This document shows, piece by piece, positions 21,352 to 32,983 of a stretch of 64,000 nt of DNA. Under the pieces are notes generated by a model. The model worked only from the letters and a program-made list of their open reading frames with translations, searched no databases and was not told the DNA's origin. A program made the position numbers and the translations under genes. The stretch's first letter is position 1. Every line of letters starts with the position of its first letter. The DNA is from Hypomyces perniciosus (Eukaryota; Ascomycota; Sordariomycetes; Hypocreales; Hypocreaceae): NCBI GenBank assembly GCA_008477525.1, contig SPDT01000006.1, positions 2,755,501-2,819,500 on the forward strand, read 5' to 3'.

Positions 21352-22661
21352 ATGGCGGACAACGGTGACAATGGCAAGGATGGCCCGGTGCCATATGCCG
21401 CATACCTTGTCACCATAGTGAAGAAGGGTCTCCTTGGAGGCCAGCTACCTGTTGTGACGACAAACCCAAACTTGCTTGAGGAGCAGGCCAGGAAGATAAT
21501 GACCAAGAAGGGCTTTGACTACATCATAGGCGGCGCTGGTGAATCGGCCACTATGGATGCTAACCGTCTTGCATTCCGCCAATGGAAGATCATTCCTCGA
21601 GTGTTGAAGCCTACAACGCCGCGAGATCTCAGCATCACCCTTTTTGGGCAGAAGTATGGTAGGTTCCGGCTTGAATAGTCTGATCAAGACAGAATAGAAT
21701 CATGGCTAATCAAGCAACAATAGATACCCCCGTTCTAATGGCACCCGTTGGTGTCAATTCCATGTTTCATGAGGACAAGGAAATCGGCGTAGCCCAAGCC
21801 TGTGCTGCACTGCGTGTTCCATACACCTTGAGCACCGCATCCTCAACCAACTTTGAGGACATCGCGGCAGCAACCCCAGGATCGCCCAAGTGGTTCCAGC
21901 TATACTGGCCCAAAGATGAAGAGATTACCGCGTCGCTCCTGAAGCGGGCCAAAGAAAATGGCTTTACAGCCCTGGTTGTGACTCTCGACACTTGGACCCT
22001 TGCCTGGAGACCGAATGACCTTGATTTGGCTAATATGCCCTTCTTCCTTGGGGAGGGAGCTGCGGTCGGGTTTTCCGATCCTGTCGTTAGACGCAAGCTT
22101 GCTGAGATGACTGGTGGTGAAACGCCTGAGAGTGCCCCCGTTCAAGCAGCCACGTATTGGATCGGCGAAGCCTTTCCTGGCGTTAGCCAGTCATGGGAAG
22201 ATCTCAAGATCCTGAAGAAGTACTGGGATGGACCCATTATCCTCAAGGGCATTCTTGACGTTGAAGATGCCAAGCTGGCTGTTGAGCATAATATGGATGG
22301 CATCATTATAAGCAACCACGGTGGCCGACAGATTGATGGTGGTGTGGGCACCTTGGACGTGCTCCCTGAGATCGTAGATGCTGTTGGTGACAAGCTAACT
22401 GTCATGCTGGATTCGGGAATCCGAACGGGAGCTGACATTGTCAAGGCGCTCGCTCTTGGTGCCAAAGCCGTCTTCGTTGGTCGGCCAGTGGTCTACGGGC
22501 TGGGTATTAATGGCCGAGAAGGAGCTGAAGCAGTGCTGGCCGGCTTGCTGGCTGATCTTGACTTGACTATGGGGTTTACTGGGGCACAGAAGGTCTCTGA
22601 TCTTCAGCAGTCAATTCTTCGTCAGATCAAGCATTCTGGGGACATCAAATCAAATATGTAG
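21352..22661 (+). CDS. FMN-dependent 2-hydroxyacid oxidase / dehydrogenase (lactate/glycolate oxidase family)
   Basis: Two exons, 21352-21658 and 21724-22661, give 414 residues. The junction restores DTPVLMAPVG, the FMN-binding strand of the family. Other hallmarks are FDYIIGGAGESATMDANR, IIPRVLKP, TLSTASSTNFEDIA, the catalytic histidine in IIISNHGGRQIDGG (near residue 300) and the phosphate-binding MLDSGIRTGADIVKALALGA plus VFVGRPVVYGL. Family knowledge: such enzymes oxidise L-2-hydroxyacids such as lactate or glycolate, passing electrons to O2 or another acceptor. There is no cytochrome b2 domain and no mitochondrial presequence, so it is not yeast-type flavocytochrome b2. The lactate oxidase/2-monooxygenase subgroup is likely; exact substrate unknown. 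No peroxisomal SKL ending is present (ends KSNM). Confidence 0.93.
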
Positions 22662-23054
22662 GCTACAGTTCAGGGCTTGGGCTTGTTAAATCTTCTGTAT
22701 ACTTTCTTATCTAGGCTGTACATTTGATAACACGTTTAAACTCTCAAGGAATCGCATTCAACGTATTTTTGACGGACCTTTATATACGTTCTGCTTGTGA
22801 TTCGTGTTTATCCCCGTTGTTTGTCAGAGTCACGAGAGTCACTGGCATCTGGATCTCTGCATCTCAAGAACATTTCATCGCTACATCACTCCGTTGTGAC
22901 TAGAAGCGTCCATGGTCATCTCTCTAGCTCTATAAAAATAGAGCTCTCTGCTTGTTGATTGTATTTCAGAACTTGGTATTTTATCCTTTACACCAGTCTA
23001 TCCAATACACCAACTTTGATTGGCGATCAATGGCGACACACGCCATATTGACTT
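22662..23054. other. Intergenic region between convergent genes
   Basis: This stretch holds two facing 3' ends. The only structure noted is the 20-base hairpin at 22926-22945. Confidence 0.55.
22926..22945. repeat. Perfect 8-bp hairpin AGCTCTAT-AAAA-ATAGAGCT
   Basis: AGCTCTAT (22926-22933) and ATAGAGCT (22938-22945) are exact reverse complements with an AAAA loop. The element lies between two convergent genes, about 110 bases beyond the 3' end of the minus-strand gene. A role in transcript end formation is possible but is inference. Confidence 0.8.
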
Positions 23055-23803
23055 CTACTGGATCTTTTTGAGGGGCTTCTGTGCCTCTGGATAACCATTG
23101 ACCCGACCATATACCAACTTTAGTGCGCTAGATGAGGCTGTCACCAACCCAGCGGCAAATGTAAAAAGAAGAACACGTTGCGTTGTGGAAAGAAGTTCAA
23201 AGAGCGGATACGGGTACCTTGCTATGATCAGTTCTTGGGCCACTATGGAGAGACAGGGAATTACAACACTCACCATCCGTTCTTACTGAAGCAAAGCTCT
23301 ACCCAGTACCAGTAGGCAAATGCAAAGAGTGTGCTGAAAGACATTATGCCACGAGCAGGGATCGTCCACGGTGGACTAAAAAGCACAAGATCTAGAGTCA
23401 AGAAAACCGCCGGCGCAAGATGGAAGCCAATATCGGGCAAAATGGGCAGGAAAATATCTTCCGGGGCGAGGAGCTTCGGGTCAATGGCCAAAATTCCCCA
23501 ATATAAAATTGAGATGACCACTTCGAGAGGTGCAGCGAATGCGGATACGGCATTTTTAACTCGGAAGAGAGTAGAGCTCAAGGTAATATCAGCTGCCGCG
23601 CCGAGGGCGAAGCATATCAGCGACACTGAGAGGTCGATGATGGTGAAGAACTGGTAGTGCCCTCCATACGCATGCGAAAAAGGGTTTTCCCATATTGTCA
23701 AGAAGTAGAAGTTGTAGCTAAACGAAGCAATACCAAGCAAATGGAGGATCAGAGAGAAAGAGCGAGATGGCGACGCGAGTCGCTGGAGCAGATGCTGAGC
23801 CAT
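23055..23803 (-). CDS. FAR-17a/AIG1-like integral membrane protein
   Basis: Two minus-strand exons, 23803-23274 and 23217-23055, encode 230 residues; the junction forms KNGWYPYP. The protein is strongly hydrophobic with about six membrane segments, and carries WENPFSHAYGGHYQFFTIIDL, matching the FAR-17a/AIG1 (ADTRP) family. HLAPAVFLTLDLVLFSPPW near residue 135 includes the second conserved polar position (His). Family knowledge: animal AIG1/ADTRP proteins are threonine hydrolases of fatty-acid esters of hydroxy fatty acids, using conserved Thr and His residues; the fungal role is unproven. The 56-nt intron lies within the C-terminal part. The start codon faces the WD40-cyclophilin gene 482 bases away. 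Confidence 0.85.
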
Positions 23804-24285
23804 CTTGAAGCAGAGCTAATTTGGGTGTGAAGTGTTGACGAGGATGAGTTCCAGTGTGTGGTGTGAGGAGAAGAAAGATGCCTCGGTAAGTCCGGCGTGC
23901 GCTGGCAGGTCAAACATCAATACTATGGCAAATCGCACAATACTGCTACTATACTCTCCGTCCAACACCGAATGCTACTTGTATTCGGGTTCCTACTTGA
24001 ACCCGAGCCAACTCACTCGCATCCATTTCCTTTGTCAAGCAAGAATAAGTGCATAGTAGTAATAAATGTTGCCAGAGCATAGTGTGGATATTGACTATGG
24101 GCTGCTACCACGAGGCTGAATTTCGGGAACCACTACTCCGTACTTCGTACTCGAAGCTGATTCGCCAGCCATACCAGCAATTCAGTCAATAATGACAGCC
24201 TTCTCAACCGCGACAAACTACATCACCCAGCATTGTCGCGCTCAACTTGATATAAGGAGCTCGATTTCGAATTATCATCGTCGCA
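23804..24285. promoter_or_regulatory. Divergent promoter region with TACTCCGTACTTCGTAC word
   Basis: 482 bases between two start codons pointing apart. The 17-base word TACTCCGTACTTCGTAC sits at 24134-24150, about 135 bases upstream of the + strand start. No other gene is seen. Confidence 0.5.
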
Positions 24286-26296
24286 ATGGCTGATTCTGCG
24301 ACCGAAGACGATAACCGCTCGCAGAAACGCAGTCACGCCGAGTATGCAGAGCAAGATGGATCAGGTATGTTTCCTTTCTCCAGCCTCTTTGCAAACCCCA
24401 GAAATTGAAATTGACGTGAAATGTAGATTCTTCATCTGACGATGATATGGGACCCCAGCTTCCCACCGAAGCCCCGAAGAAGAAGAAGCGCCGCGTATTA
24501 CCCTACGAGAAGCTCTACGTCTCCGCTCTGCCCAAGTCCGCTCGATACTCGAAATCATTGATGCACAAGGAGCAGCTACTCTTTGTGACATGGACCCCGT
24601 TGACCGAATTTCTCATAACGTCATCTACCGATGGCGTCGTCAAGTTTTGGAAGAAGATTGCTCAGGGCATTGAGTTTGTCAAGCAGTTCAAGGCCCATAC
24701 CGGTACGATCACGTCGGTCTCTGTGAGTCGAGACGGCCGGAGCTTTGCAACTGCAGGCGATGACGATACTATCAAAATCTTCGACGTCATTACCTTTGAC
24801 CTTTTGTCTATGATCAACCTGAAATATGCACCAAAGTGCATTTGTTGGGTCCACAAGAAGGGGGCATCGTATCCTCTGCTTGCGGTCTCCGAGGAGAGCA
24901 AACCACTAATACACATTTACGATGGCCGGGGGGAAAGGGACGAGGCAATCCACACGATTAAAGGTCTTCACCGGAGTCCCGTCCACCTGATGACATTCAA
25001 CGACGAGTACGATTGCGTGGTCTCGGCGGATGAGAATGGCATGGTCGAATATTGGCAGCCGAGCGGAAACTACGAGAAGCCAAACAACGTCTTTGAGTAC
25101 AAGAGCGCTACAAACTTGTTCGATTTCAAGAAGGCCAAGTCGGTGCCGACGTGTCTCACAATATCTCCCAACGGGAAGAATCTGGCAGCATTCTCCGTAC
25201 CGGACAGAAAAATTCGCATTTTCGACTTCGCATCAGGCAAGCTACATCGCACGTATGATGAATCCCTCCAAGTCATTGAGGATATGCAGCGATCAGGAAG
25301 CACCGCAATGAAACTGGACAACGTCGAGTTTGGCAGGCGGCTGGCGCAAGAACGCGAGGTTGAATCTCAGAATCTGAAGAACCAGTCAAATGTCATATTC
25401 GACGAGTCAGGAAACTTTATATTATACGGTTCAATACTAGGCATCAAAGTTCTAAACACCTACACAAACCAGGTTGTCAAGGTGTACGGCAAGGACGAAA
25501 ACTTCCGGGCGGTCCACTTGGGTATGTATCAAGGACAGCCGCAAAAGAAAGGCATCGTCTCTGTAGAGATGGGAGCTTCCAGCAATCCTCTCCTGCAAGA
25601 ATCAGAAGCACGAGATCCAATCCTCGTAGCCACCGGGGTGGGCAAGGTGCGCTTCTACATGTTCACGAACGAGGAAGACATTTCAAAGTCGACGCGAGAC
25701 GTGCAAAACGAGAAGCCGACGGTCCTGGGTGGCAAGAAAGAGAATCAAGCCAAGGCAAAGGAAACAGGAAGCGCAGCGATCATCCATACTACTTATGGCG
25801 ATATTCATATACGTCTCTTCCCTGAAGCAGCACCCAAGGCAGTCGAAAACTTTGTCACACATTCAAAGCATGGCTACTACAACAATACCATCTTCCACCG
25901 AGTGATCAGGAAATTCATGATACAGGGCGGCGACCCCCTCGGCGACGGGACCGGTGGTGAAAGTATCTGGGGTCGAGATTTTGAAGATGAATTCAGCAGC
26001 TTGAAACACGACAAGCCTTACACGGTGAGCATGGCGAATGCTGGACCCAACACTAATGCGAGCCAGTTCTTTATTACCACCGAGAAAACGGTAAGTACAT
26101 GAGCACTCTATCCTGCAGACTCTGGGCCATGCCATCCAGCGACTAACCATGTATATAGCCCTGGCTTGATGGGAAGCACACCATCTTCGGCCGTGCGACG
26201 CAAGGGTTGGATGTCATTCACAAGATCGAGAACACAAGGACGCACAAGGAGAGACCCGAGGAGGATATTAAGATTCTCAACATCGACATCATGTAG
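24286..26296 (+). CDS. WD40-repeat cyclophilin, PPWD1 type peptidyl-prolyl isomerase
   Basis: Three exons, 24286-24364, 24427-26090 and 26159-26296, encode 626 residues. A short acidic/basic N-terminus ([19 protein letters not shown]) precedes WD40 repeats from about residue 60 ([40 protein letters not shown]). The last ~150 residues (from ~475) form a complete cyclophilin domain: [38 protein letters not shown] and, after intron 2, [12 protein letters not shown]. The catalytic Arg (FHRVI) and the Gln of MIQGGD are present. Family knowledge: PPWD1 is a nuclear isomerase found in spliceosomal C complexes. Intron 2 splits the cyclophilin domain just before PWLDGKH, so all three exons are needed for an intact enzyme. 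Confidence 0.95.
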
Positions 26297-27133
26297 GATT
26301 CATGTAGGACCTGACGAGGCAAACGATATAGCAATTATAATTTAACCGGCCAGCCTTGTTTCTAAGGAGACTTTGTCGCCTTGCCATATTTGGAGTCGTT
26401 CGAATGCCGTAATTTGATGGCTGCAGATCATCTTGACAGAGAATGTGGCGTGTCAAGTACATATATAAGCAAGCCACAGCATCAATTTGAAGGGCCATGA
26501 ATGAGTATTATGATCAGTTATGGACAACGTGCATTAGCGGATCTCTATTCTGGGTGCCCTATTTTGGAAGCTTTCCTAATATTTATGTACATAGTGCTTC
26601 GTATGTCTGTCTGATTGCCCGTCTATCAAGACCATCAGTTGTGGCGTGTAAGCTTGAATCAGTGGCAGAACGGGTATTACTACTGCCGCTATCGTTGTGG
26701 GGAGATGGGCTTTTCCTGATCGCCAATCGCGGATTCGCAATTGGGCACACCCACTAATATGACTACATCATTCTGACCGACGTCGGACCACTTTGATCCT
26801 AAACGGATGTCTGAGATGATGCTCTACTACATACAGTTCAGTGCAACCACCTCTACTACTACTAGTTACATGCCTTAGTTGTAGTAGTACCTGTAACCAC
26901 ATCCTAGTGCTTCGGAGTACTAATTCCCGATAAGTGGCCTCGTTTTTACTGTCAAACGGGTTTTTTTCTCTTCAATTCTCTCCATACTAGGTCTTCATCT
27001 CACTCGATATCCTCCTCCCCAGCTTGCTATTGACATTGACGTCACTTGCGCTGGTATAATCTTTCTTTCAATCCATCTTCTTCTTCTTCTTTTCTCAGCC
27101 TCCTCACCTTTATTTTCTTCTACATATTTCACT
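26297..27133. other. Intergenic region upstream of DAHP synthase
   Basis: No gene recognised. CTACTACTAC/GTAGTAGTAC words lie at 26853-26890. A T/C-rich stretch (TTCTTCTTCTTCTTTTCTC, about 27077-27095) precedes the DAHP synthase start. Confidence 0.55.
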
Positions 27134-28470
<1,337 letters not shown>

Positions 28471-29127
28471 GCGTGCAGTTTTTCTTGTTCGCCCTCATTT
28501 TGGTCATGAATTTGCTGGTTAGGCAGGCATTTGGTGCTGGCGTAGATAGGAGTCGCCACAACTCGACCTCGACTCCACGGAAAGGAAAGGACATATTTGG
28601 TATTCAGGATGGTTCAACACATAGAGATTCAACAAAAGTTGTGATTTGATTTGAAATATATATGAAATATATATGCTAAAAGTGCCATCTCGTAAACATC
28701 TAAACCTCTAATATGGAGTACAAAGTAAGCAGTACTCGTACTCTGTAGGCTGTTTACGAGATGTATTAATTTGCAGCGCCAATCGCTAAGTTGCGGCGCA
28801 GCGCCATCGTCAGGCTCACACTGTGCGACTCTGCGCGCGGCAGCTCCCCCTACAGACAAGACAGCCTAAGCCAATTTTGAAGCAGGAATAGCAACGTCTG
28901 ACCTCAATCAAATCCACTTCCAATCCTTTATCTCCTCAACGCCTCGACCACCAGGCGATCGCTTCGCGTCACAAGGGCATCGCGCAACCCTTTCGTTTTT
29001 TCGGCCTACGCCTTCATCTCCATCAAAATTCTTCCCTCGATCTCGATATCCATATCCTCGTTTAGACAAGCATTGCTTCAGCCTCGCGCGACGGACGGCT
29101 TCGCAAGCGAGACGCGCGCGCGCAACA
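28471..29127. other. Intergenic region upstream of the C2H2 gene
   Basis: No gene found. A duplicated ATATATATGAAATATATATG segment occurs near 28656-28675, and ATGGAGTAC/GTACTCGTACTC words lie at 28711-28745. The last 200 bases are C/T-rich, like a 5' UTR. Confidence 0.55.
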
Positions 29128-30282
29128 ATGGCCCCAAACTACTCCCCTCCAGATTCACCATTATCATCAGCAATAGATTCATCAGAACCCTACGAGGAGG
29201 ATGGCCACGAATTTGATGAATCAACGCTTCGTCCTTCAAAGCGCCAAAAAGTCGAAGTCGGGTCGACGACATCATCCGCCGTTGTCCCCGACGTGGAACA
29301 CGAGCCCGTTCCAGAGCCAGACCCTCTCGAGGGCATGTCGGATGTCTCGTCTGACACGTCTGGCGATATTCCCAGCTCGCCCGTCAATGCTCGACTTGAA
29401 GAGGAGGATTTTCAGGATCAGGTGACTGTATGCGACTGGGATGGTTGCCCAGCTGGCGACCAGGGGAATATGGACAAGCTGGTTGAGCACATTCACAATT
29501 CTCACATTGAGAACCGACAGAAGAAATACACATGCGAGTGGAAGAGCTGCAACAGAAAGGGCCTGCCTCATGCTAGCGGCTATGCCCTCAAGGCGCACAT
29601 GCGAAGCCACACGCGAGAGAAGCCGTTCTACTGCTATTTACCTGGTATGCATATCTCTCTTGCGACTACTCCCTGTCGGCTACGTAATTCTAACAATCTT
29701 GTTATAGAATGCGATCGATCATTTACGAGATCCGACGCCTTGGCTAAGCACATGCGAACGGTTCACGAAACAGAAGCCTTGCGACCTTCCGACCCCGTAC
29801 CCAAATCCATGCAATCAGGACCGACGGGGCGAACCGGAAAACTCAAAATTATCATCAAGACGCCGCAATCGCACTCCGTTCAAGACGATGGCGCAGACGA
29901 AATGGCCAATGGCGAGGACCCAAACTCGGAATACTTCACGGCACTCACTAACGATTTGTTCACCTCGACGGAGCTGGGCTTTCCCATTGACAAGCTATAC
30001 CGGAAGTGCTACTGGGAAGCCAAGTGGGCTGATGAGGTGGGCGAGGCTCTGAAGAAGGAGTGCAAACAGTGGGAGGAACTGTACTACAAGGAATGGTTGG
30101 AAAAGGAAGTCCTCCTGTCACAAGTCATCCAGAACGAGGTCGACTGGCATGAGCGGCGTCAGGCCATCCTCTCTGGCGTTGCAGATGTGCAGTTCCCCGG
30201 CGCTGCTGAAGCCAAGGATGAAGAACACGCAAACGGCATCGATCACGAGATGGAAACTGTCGCAGCCACCAACGGAGTGTGA
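29128..30282 (+). CDS. Three-finger C2H2 zinc finger protein (possible INO80-associated Iec1-like)
   Basis: Two exons, 29128-29644 and 29708-30282, give 363 residues. Zinc fingers are at about residues 102-126 (CDWDGCPAG ... HIHNSH), 136-161 (CEWKSCNRKG ... HMRSH) and 169-192 (CYLPECDRSFTRSDALAKHM, then RTVH). The double C-x4-C spacing with a Trp after the first Cys is seen in YY1/GLI-like fingers. The N-terminus is acidic and Ser-rich with a basic patch (RPSKRQK). The C-terminal third is Trp- and Glu-rich (YRKCYWEAKWADEVGEALKK). The overall plan resembles fungal Iec1, a YY1-like INO80 subunit, but I hold that assignment loosely. The 63-nt intron is a multiple of three, has no in-frame stop, and falls between the two zinc-binding cysteines of finger 3. 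Confidence 0.88.
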   Translation: MAPNYSPPDSPLSSAIDSSEPYEEDGHEFDESTLRPSKRQKVEVGSTTSSAVVPDVEHEPVPEPDPLEGMSDVSSDTSGDIPSSPVNARLEEEDFQDQVTVCDWDGCPAGDQGNMDKLVEHIHNSHIENRQKKYTCEWKSCNRKGLPHASGYALKAHMRSHTREKPFYCYLPGMHISLATTPCRLRNSNNLVIECDRSFTRSDALAKHMRTVHETEALRPSDPVPKSMQSGPTGRTGKLKIIIKTPQSHSVQDDGADEMANGEDPNSEYFTALTNDLFTSTELGFPIDKLYRKCYWEAKWADEVGEALKKECKQWEELYYKEWLEKEVLLSQVIQNEVDWHERRQAILSGVADVQFPGAAEAKDEEHANGIDHEMETVAATNGV

Positions 30283-31235
30283 GCCACGAGCAAGCTGAGC
30301 GGCTTACACATCACGGAGCAATGTCTTTGGTGGTATTTTTTTTTCATAGTTGGACGATGACGTGCTGGGGGTTAAGCACAAACGTCCATTTAGACCGAGA
30401 CCAGGAGTTTGTGGAGTTTTCTTTGGGGAAAATCGGACAACGAGCGATCTAGGGGGCGCACTGGAGCAGCAACTGTTTTCTTTTCCTCCCAGCTATTGGG
30501 GAAGCCTCCCGGCTATTGCTTTTCTCCCACTCTAGGGGGGCCTCTAGGGGGGCTACGAAGGGGGGGGGTGACAGTGGATTTGGTTCTGGAGATGATTCTG
30601 TAACAACAAAAAAACACGACGTAAAGAAGCGTCAAGACATGATAGGTAATGTTCACGGCACGTAATACAATGCATAATCAAGTCTCTTACTTGGAGTATC
30701 TAGGGTTTTTTAATCAACACATGGAGTAGTATAGTAAGTACACTGTGCGATCCGGCTCGATATCTTGATTACAATCACTGTAATCCAATCTCTTCCGTAA
30801 ACGGTCGATTTTCGTCAGAGCCTTTATCACAAGCAAAGCCCCACAGAAAAAGGCCCCTAAAAATGGATCCAAGCCGCCGCCACCGAAAAGGCCGATTTCG
30901 CTACCATATCAAATGTACATACAAACCGTGGGGCTCTTCTTTAATACTGGATTGGCAATCCATTTGAAATCCTCGCCCTTTCATTGCGCAGCATTCGCTT
31001 TCAAATACAATCGCCGGATTCTAACCATTTCTCGCAACCATCTTCTCGGATTCTGCACATATACTGCAATTTCGAGTCCCCGATAATAAGATCTGGCATT
31101 TTCCTCCCTCTTGTTGCAACGGCGAATTATGAGGTAGCCAATCGACTCAGTTCCAACTACATACTACAACTACATACTATACGATCCCGTTTCCTCGAGT
31201 AAGAGCCGTCTTAGAACGGCAACGCCGCGAGCACC
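30283..31235. other. Intergenic region with G-rich tract
   Basis: This region contains the 3' UTR of the C2H2 gene and the promoter of NAR1. Runs of 6, 6 and 9 G lie at 30535-30568. No gene is apparent. Confidence 0.55.
30535..30568 (+). repeat. G-run cluster (GGGGGG x2 plus a 9-G run), possible G-quadruplex
   Basis: Six G at 30535-30540, six at 30547-30552 and nine at 30560-30568, with loops of 6 and 7 bases. The nine-G run could supply two of the four strands. The site is about 250 bases past the stop codon of the C2H2 gene, probably in its 3' UTR or just beyond. Confidence 0.6.
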
Positions 31236-32963
31236 ATGAGTGCAATCCTCTCTGCCGACGACCTCAACGACTTCATCTCCCCCGGTGTCGCCTGCATCAA
31301 GCCCATCGAGACCCTCCCATCTGCCCCTCCCCCGCAATCCGCCAACGAGAACGAGGTCATCCTCGATGGCCAGCAAACGTCCTCCACCACTGCGCCAGCC
31401 CAGATCTCCTTGACTGATTGCCTCGCCTGCTCCGGCTGCGTCACGTCCGCCGAAGCCGTCTTGGTCAGCCTTCAGAGCCACGCTGAGGTACTCTCAACAC
31501 TCGATGCCGCTCCGGCCCTCCGCGTGGTCGGCCCCGACGCCACTGGTGGCTTCCACGTCACAGGCCTCGAGAACGAAGATGCCAAACTCTTTGTCGCTAG
31601 TGTCAGTCCTCAAACGAGGGCCAATCTGGCTGCCGCATGCGGACGAGACGTATCAGAGAGCCAGGCAGGCTACATGCTCGAAAATCTGTTGAGAGGTTCG
31701 CAAGGACTTGCGAAGGGTGGCAAATGGAGCAATGCCTTCACATGGATAGTAGACACAAATATTGCGAGAGAGGCTACTCTTGTGCTAGGTGCAGACGAAG
31801 TCCTCTCCTCTCCCAGACCTGGCGTCGCGGCGCCGTCACAGCCAATCTTGGCTTCGTCGTGTCCCGGCTGGGTGTGCTACGCGGAAAAGACACACCCATA
31901 CGCTTTACCGCATCTATCCAAAGTCAAGTCGCCACAGGCCCTGATGGGCACCATCATCAAAACAACATTGAGCCGAAAGCTGGGTATACCCCCGAGCAGA
32001 ATATGGCACTTAGCCATAATGCCTTGCTTCGATAAGAAGCTGGAGGCCAGCCGGGAAGAGTTGACGGATGAAGTATGGGCGGGCTCTGGGTTGCCTGGCC
32101 GAGGCGTTCGCGATGTCGACTGCGTCATCACAAGTAAAGAAATTTTGATGCTTGCCGAATCCAGAGAACTCAACTTCTTTGACTTTCCTAAATCCTCATC
32201 ATCAATCCCACGGCCGGCCCCCTTCCCAGACGAAAAGCTCCACAGCTTCCTGTTTCCAGAAAAGGGGACACGAACCCCACCACGTATGGCGGGCTCTTCT
32301 GGTGGGTTGCTACACCACATCCTCCAAACCAGGGCCGCACAATCCCCCGGGTCTGAGATACAAATCAACCGAGGCCGTAATGTTGACGTTGTCGAATACT
32401 TCATCACTGTGGATGGAGAGCCTGTTTTCAAGGCTGCTAGGTACTATGGCTTCAGAAATATCCAAAACCTAGTCAGGAAGCTGAAGCCAGCTCGTCCTTC
32501 CCGCATGCCAGGCGGGAAGCCCTTTGGGAGTGCCCGCCGCCCAACGGGTAAGGCGGCTTCCCTAGAATATAGTTATGTTGAAGTCATGGCATGCCCTGGA
32601 GGCTGCACAAACGGAGGCGGCCAGATCAAGGTTGACGATCCGGTCATTATTGAACGGAAGAAATTGCCTGAAAGGCCAGGCCCACAAGAACAAAAGGATT
32701 GGCTGGCAGAAATCGACGAGGCGTATTTCTCGGGCGAAGATTCGAATGTTGAAAATAGCGGGAGTTCCGATGATGTTATCGGTGGCATCTCCCGCTCGTA
32801 CATAAATGATACCCTGGCGTATTGGTCTGATATCACAGGAATAGGTTTAGATAGACTGGCATTCACGAGCTATCGTGAGGTGATTAGCGACGTTGGAAAG
32901 GATACAGCCACGAGCACCGAAAAGGCGGCCCAGTTGGCCGGGAAGATTGGTGGCGGATGGTAG
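31236..32963 (+). CDS. NAR1: NAR1, cytosolic iron-sulfur cluster assembly factor
   Basis: A single exon encodes 575 residues, of the Fe-only-hydrogenase-like Nar1 family. The N-terminal cluster ligands are visible: Cys20 (SPGVACIKPIE) and Cys62, Cys65, Cys68 (TDCLACSGCVTS). C-terminal cluster cysteines lie in ILASSCPGWVCYAEK, IMPCFDKKLEASR and VMACPGGCTNGGGQI. The MAGSSGGLLHHILQT stretch is also typical. Family knowledge: Nar1 works with Cia1, Cia2 and Met18 to deliver Fe-S clusters to cytosolic and nuclear apoproteins, including DNA polymerases and helicases. All eight expected cysteines appear present. The stop codon lies only 20 bases from that of the convergent SUZ-domain gene, so the 3' UTRs must overlap. 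Confidence 0.96.
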   Translation: MSAILSADDLNDFISPGVACIKPIETLPSAPPPQSANENEVILDGQQTSSTTAPAQISLTDCLACSGCVTSAEAVLVSLQSHAEVLSTLDAAPALRVVGPDATGGFHVTGLENEDAKLFVASVSPQTRANLAAACGRDVSESQAGYMLENLLRGSQGLAKGGKWSNAFTWIVDTNIAREATLVLGADEVLSSPRPGVAAPSQPILASSCPGWVCYAEKTHPYALPHLSKVKSPQALMGTIIKTTLSRKLGIPPSRIWHLAIMPCFDKKLEASREELTDEVWAGSGLPGRGVRDVDCVITSKEILMLAESRELNFFDFPKSSSSIPRPAPFPDEKLHSFLFPEKGTRTPPRMAGSSGGLLHHILQTRAAQSPGSEIQINRGRNVDVVEYFITVDGEPVFKAARYYGFRNIQNLVRKLKPARPSRMPGGKPFGSARRPTGKAASLEYSYVEVMACPGGCTNGGGQIKVDDPVIIERKKLPERPGPQEQKDWLAEIDEAYFSGEDSNVENSGSSDDVIGGISRSYINDTLAYWSDITGIGLDRLAFTSYREVISDVGKDTATSTEKAAQLAGKIGGGW

Positions 32964-32983
32964 GCAGATGATAGAGTAGACAA

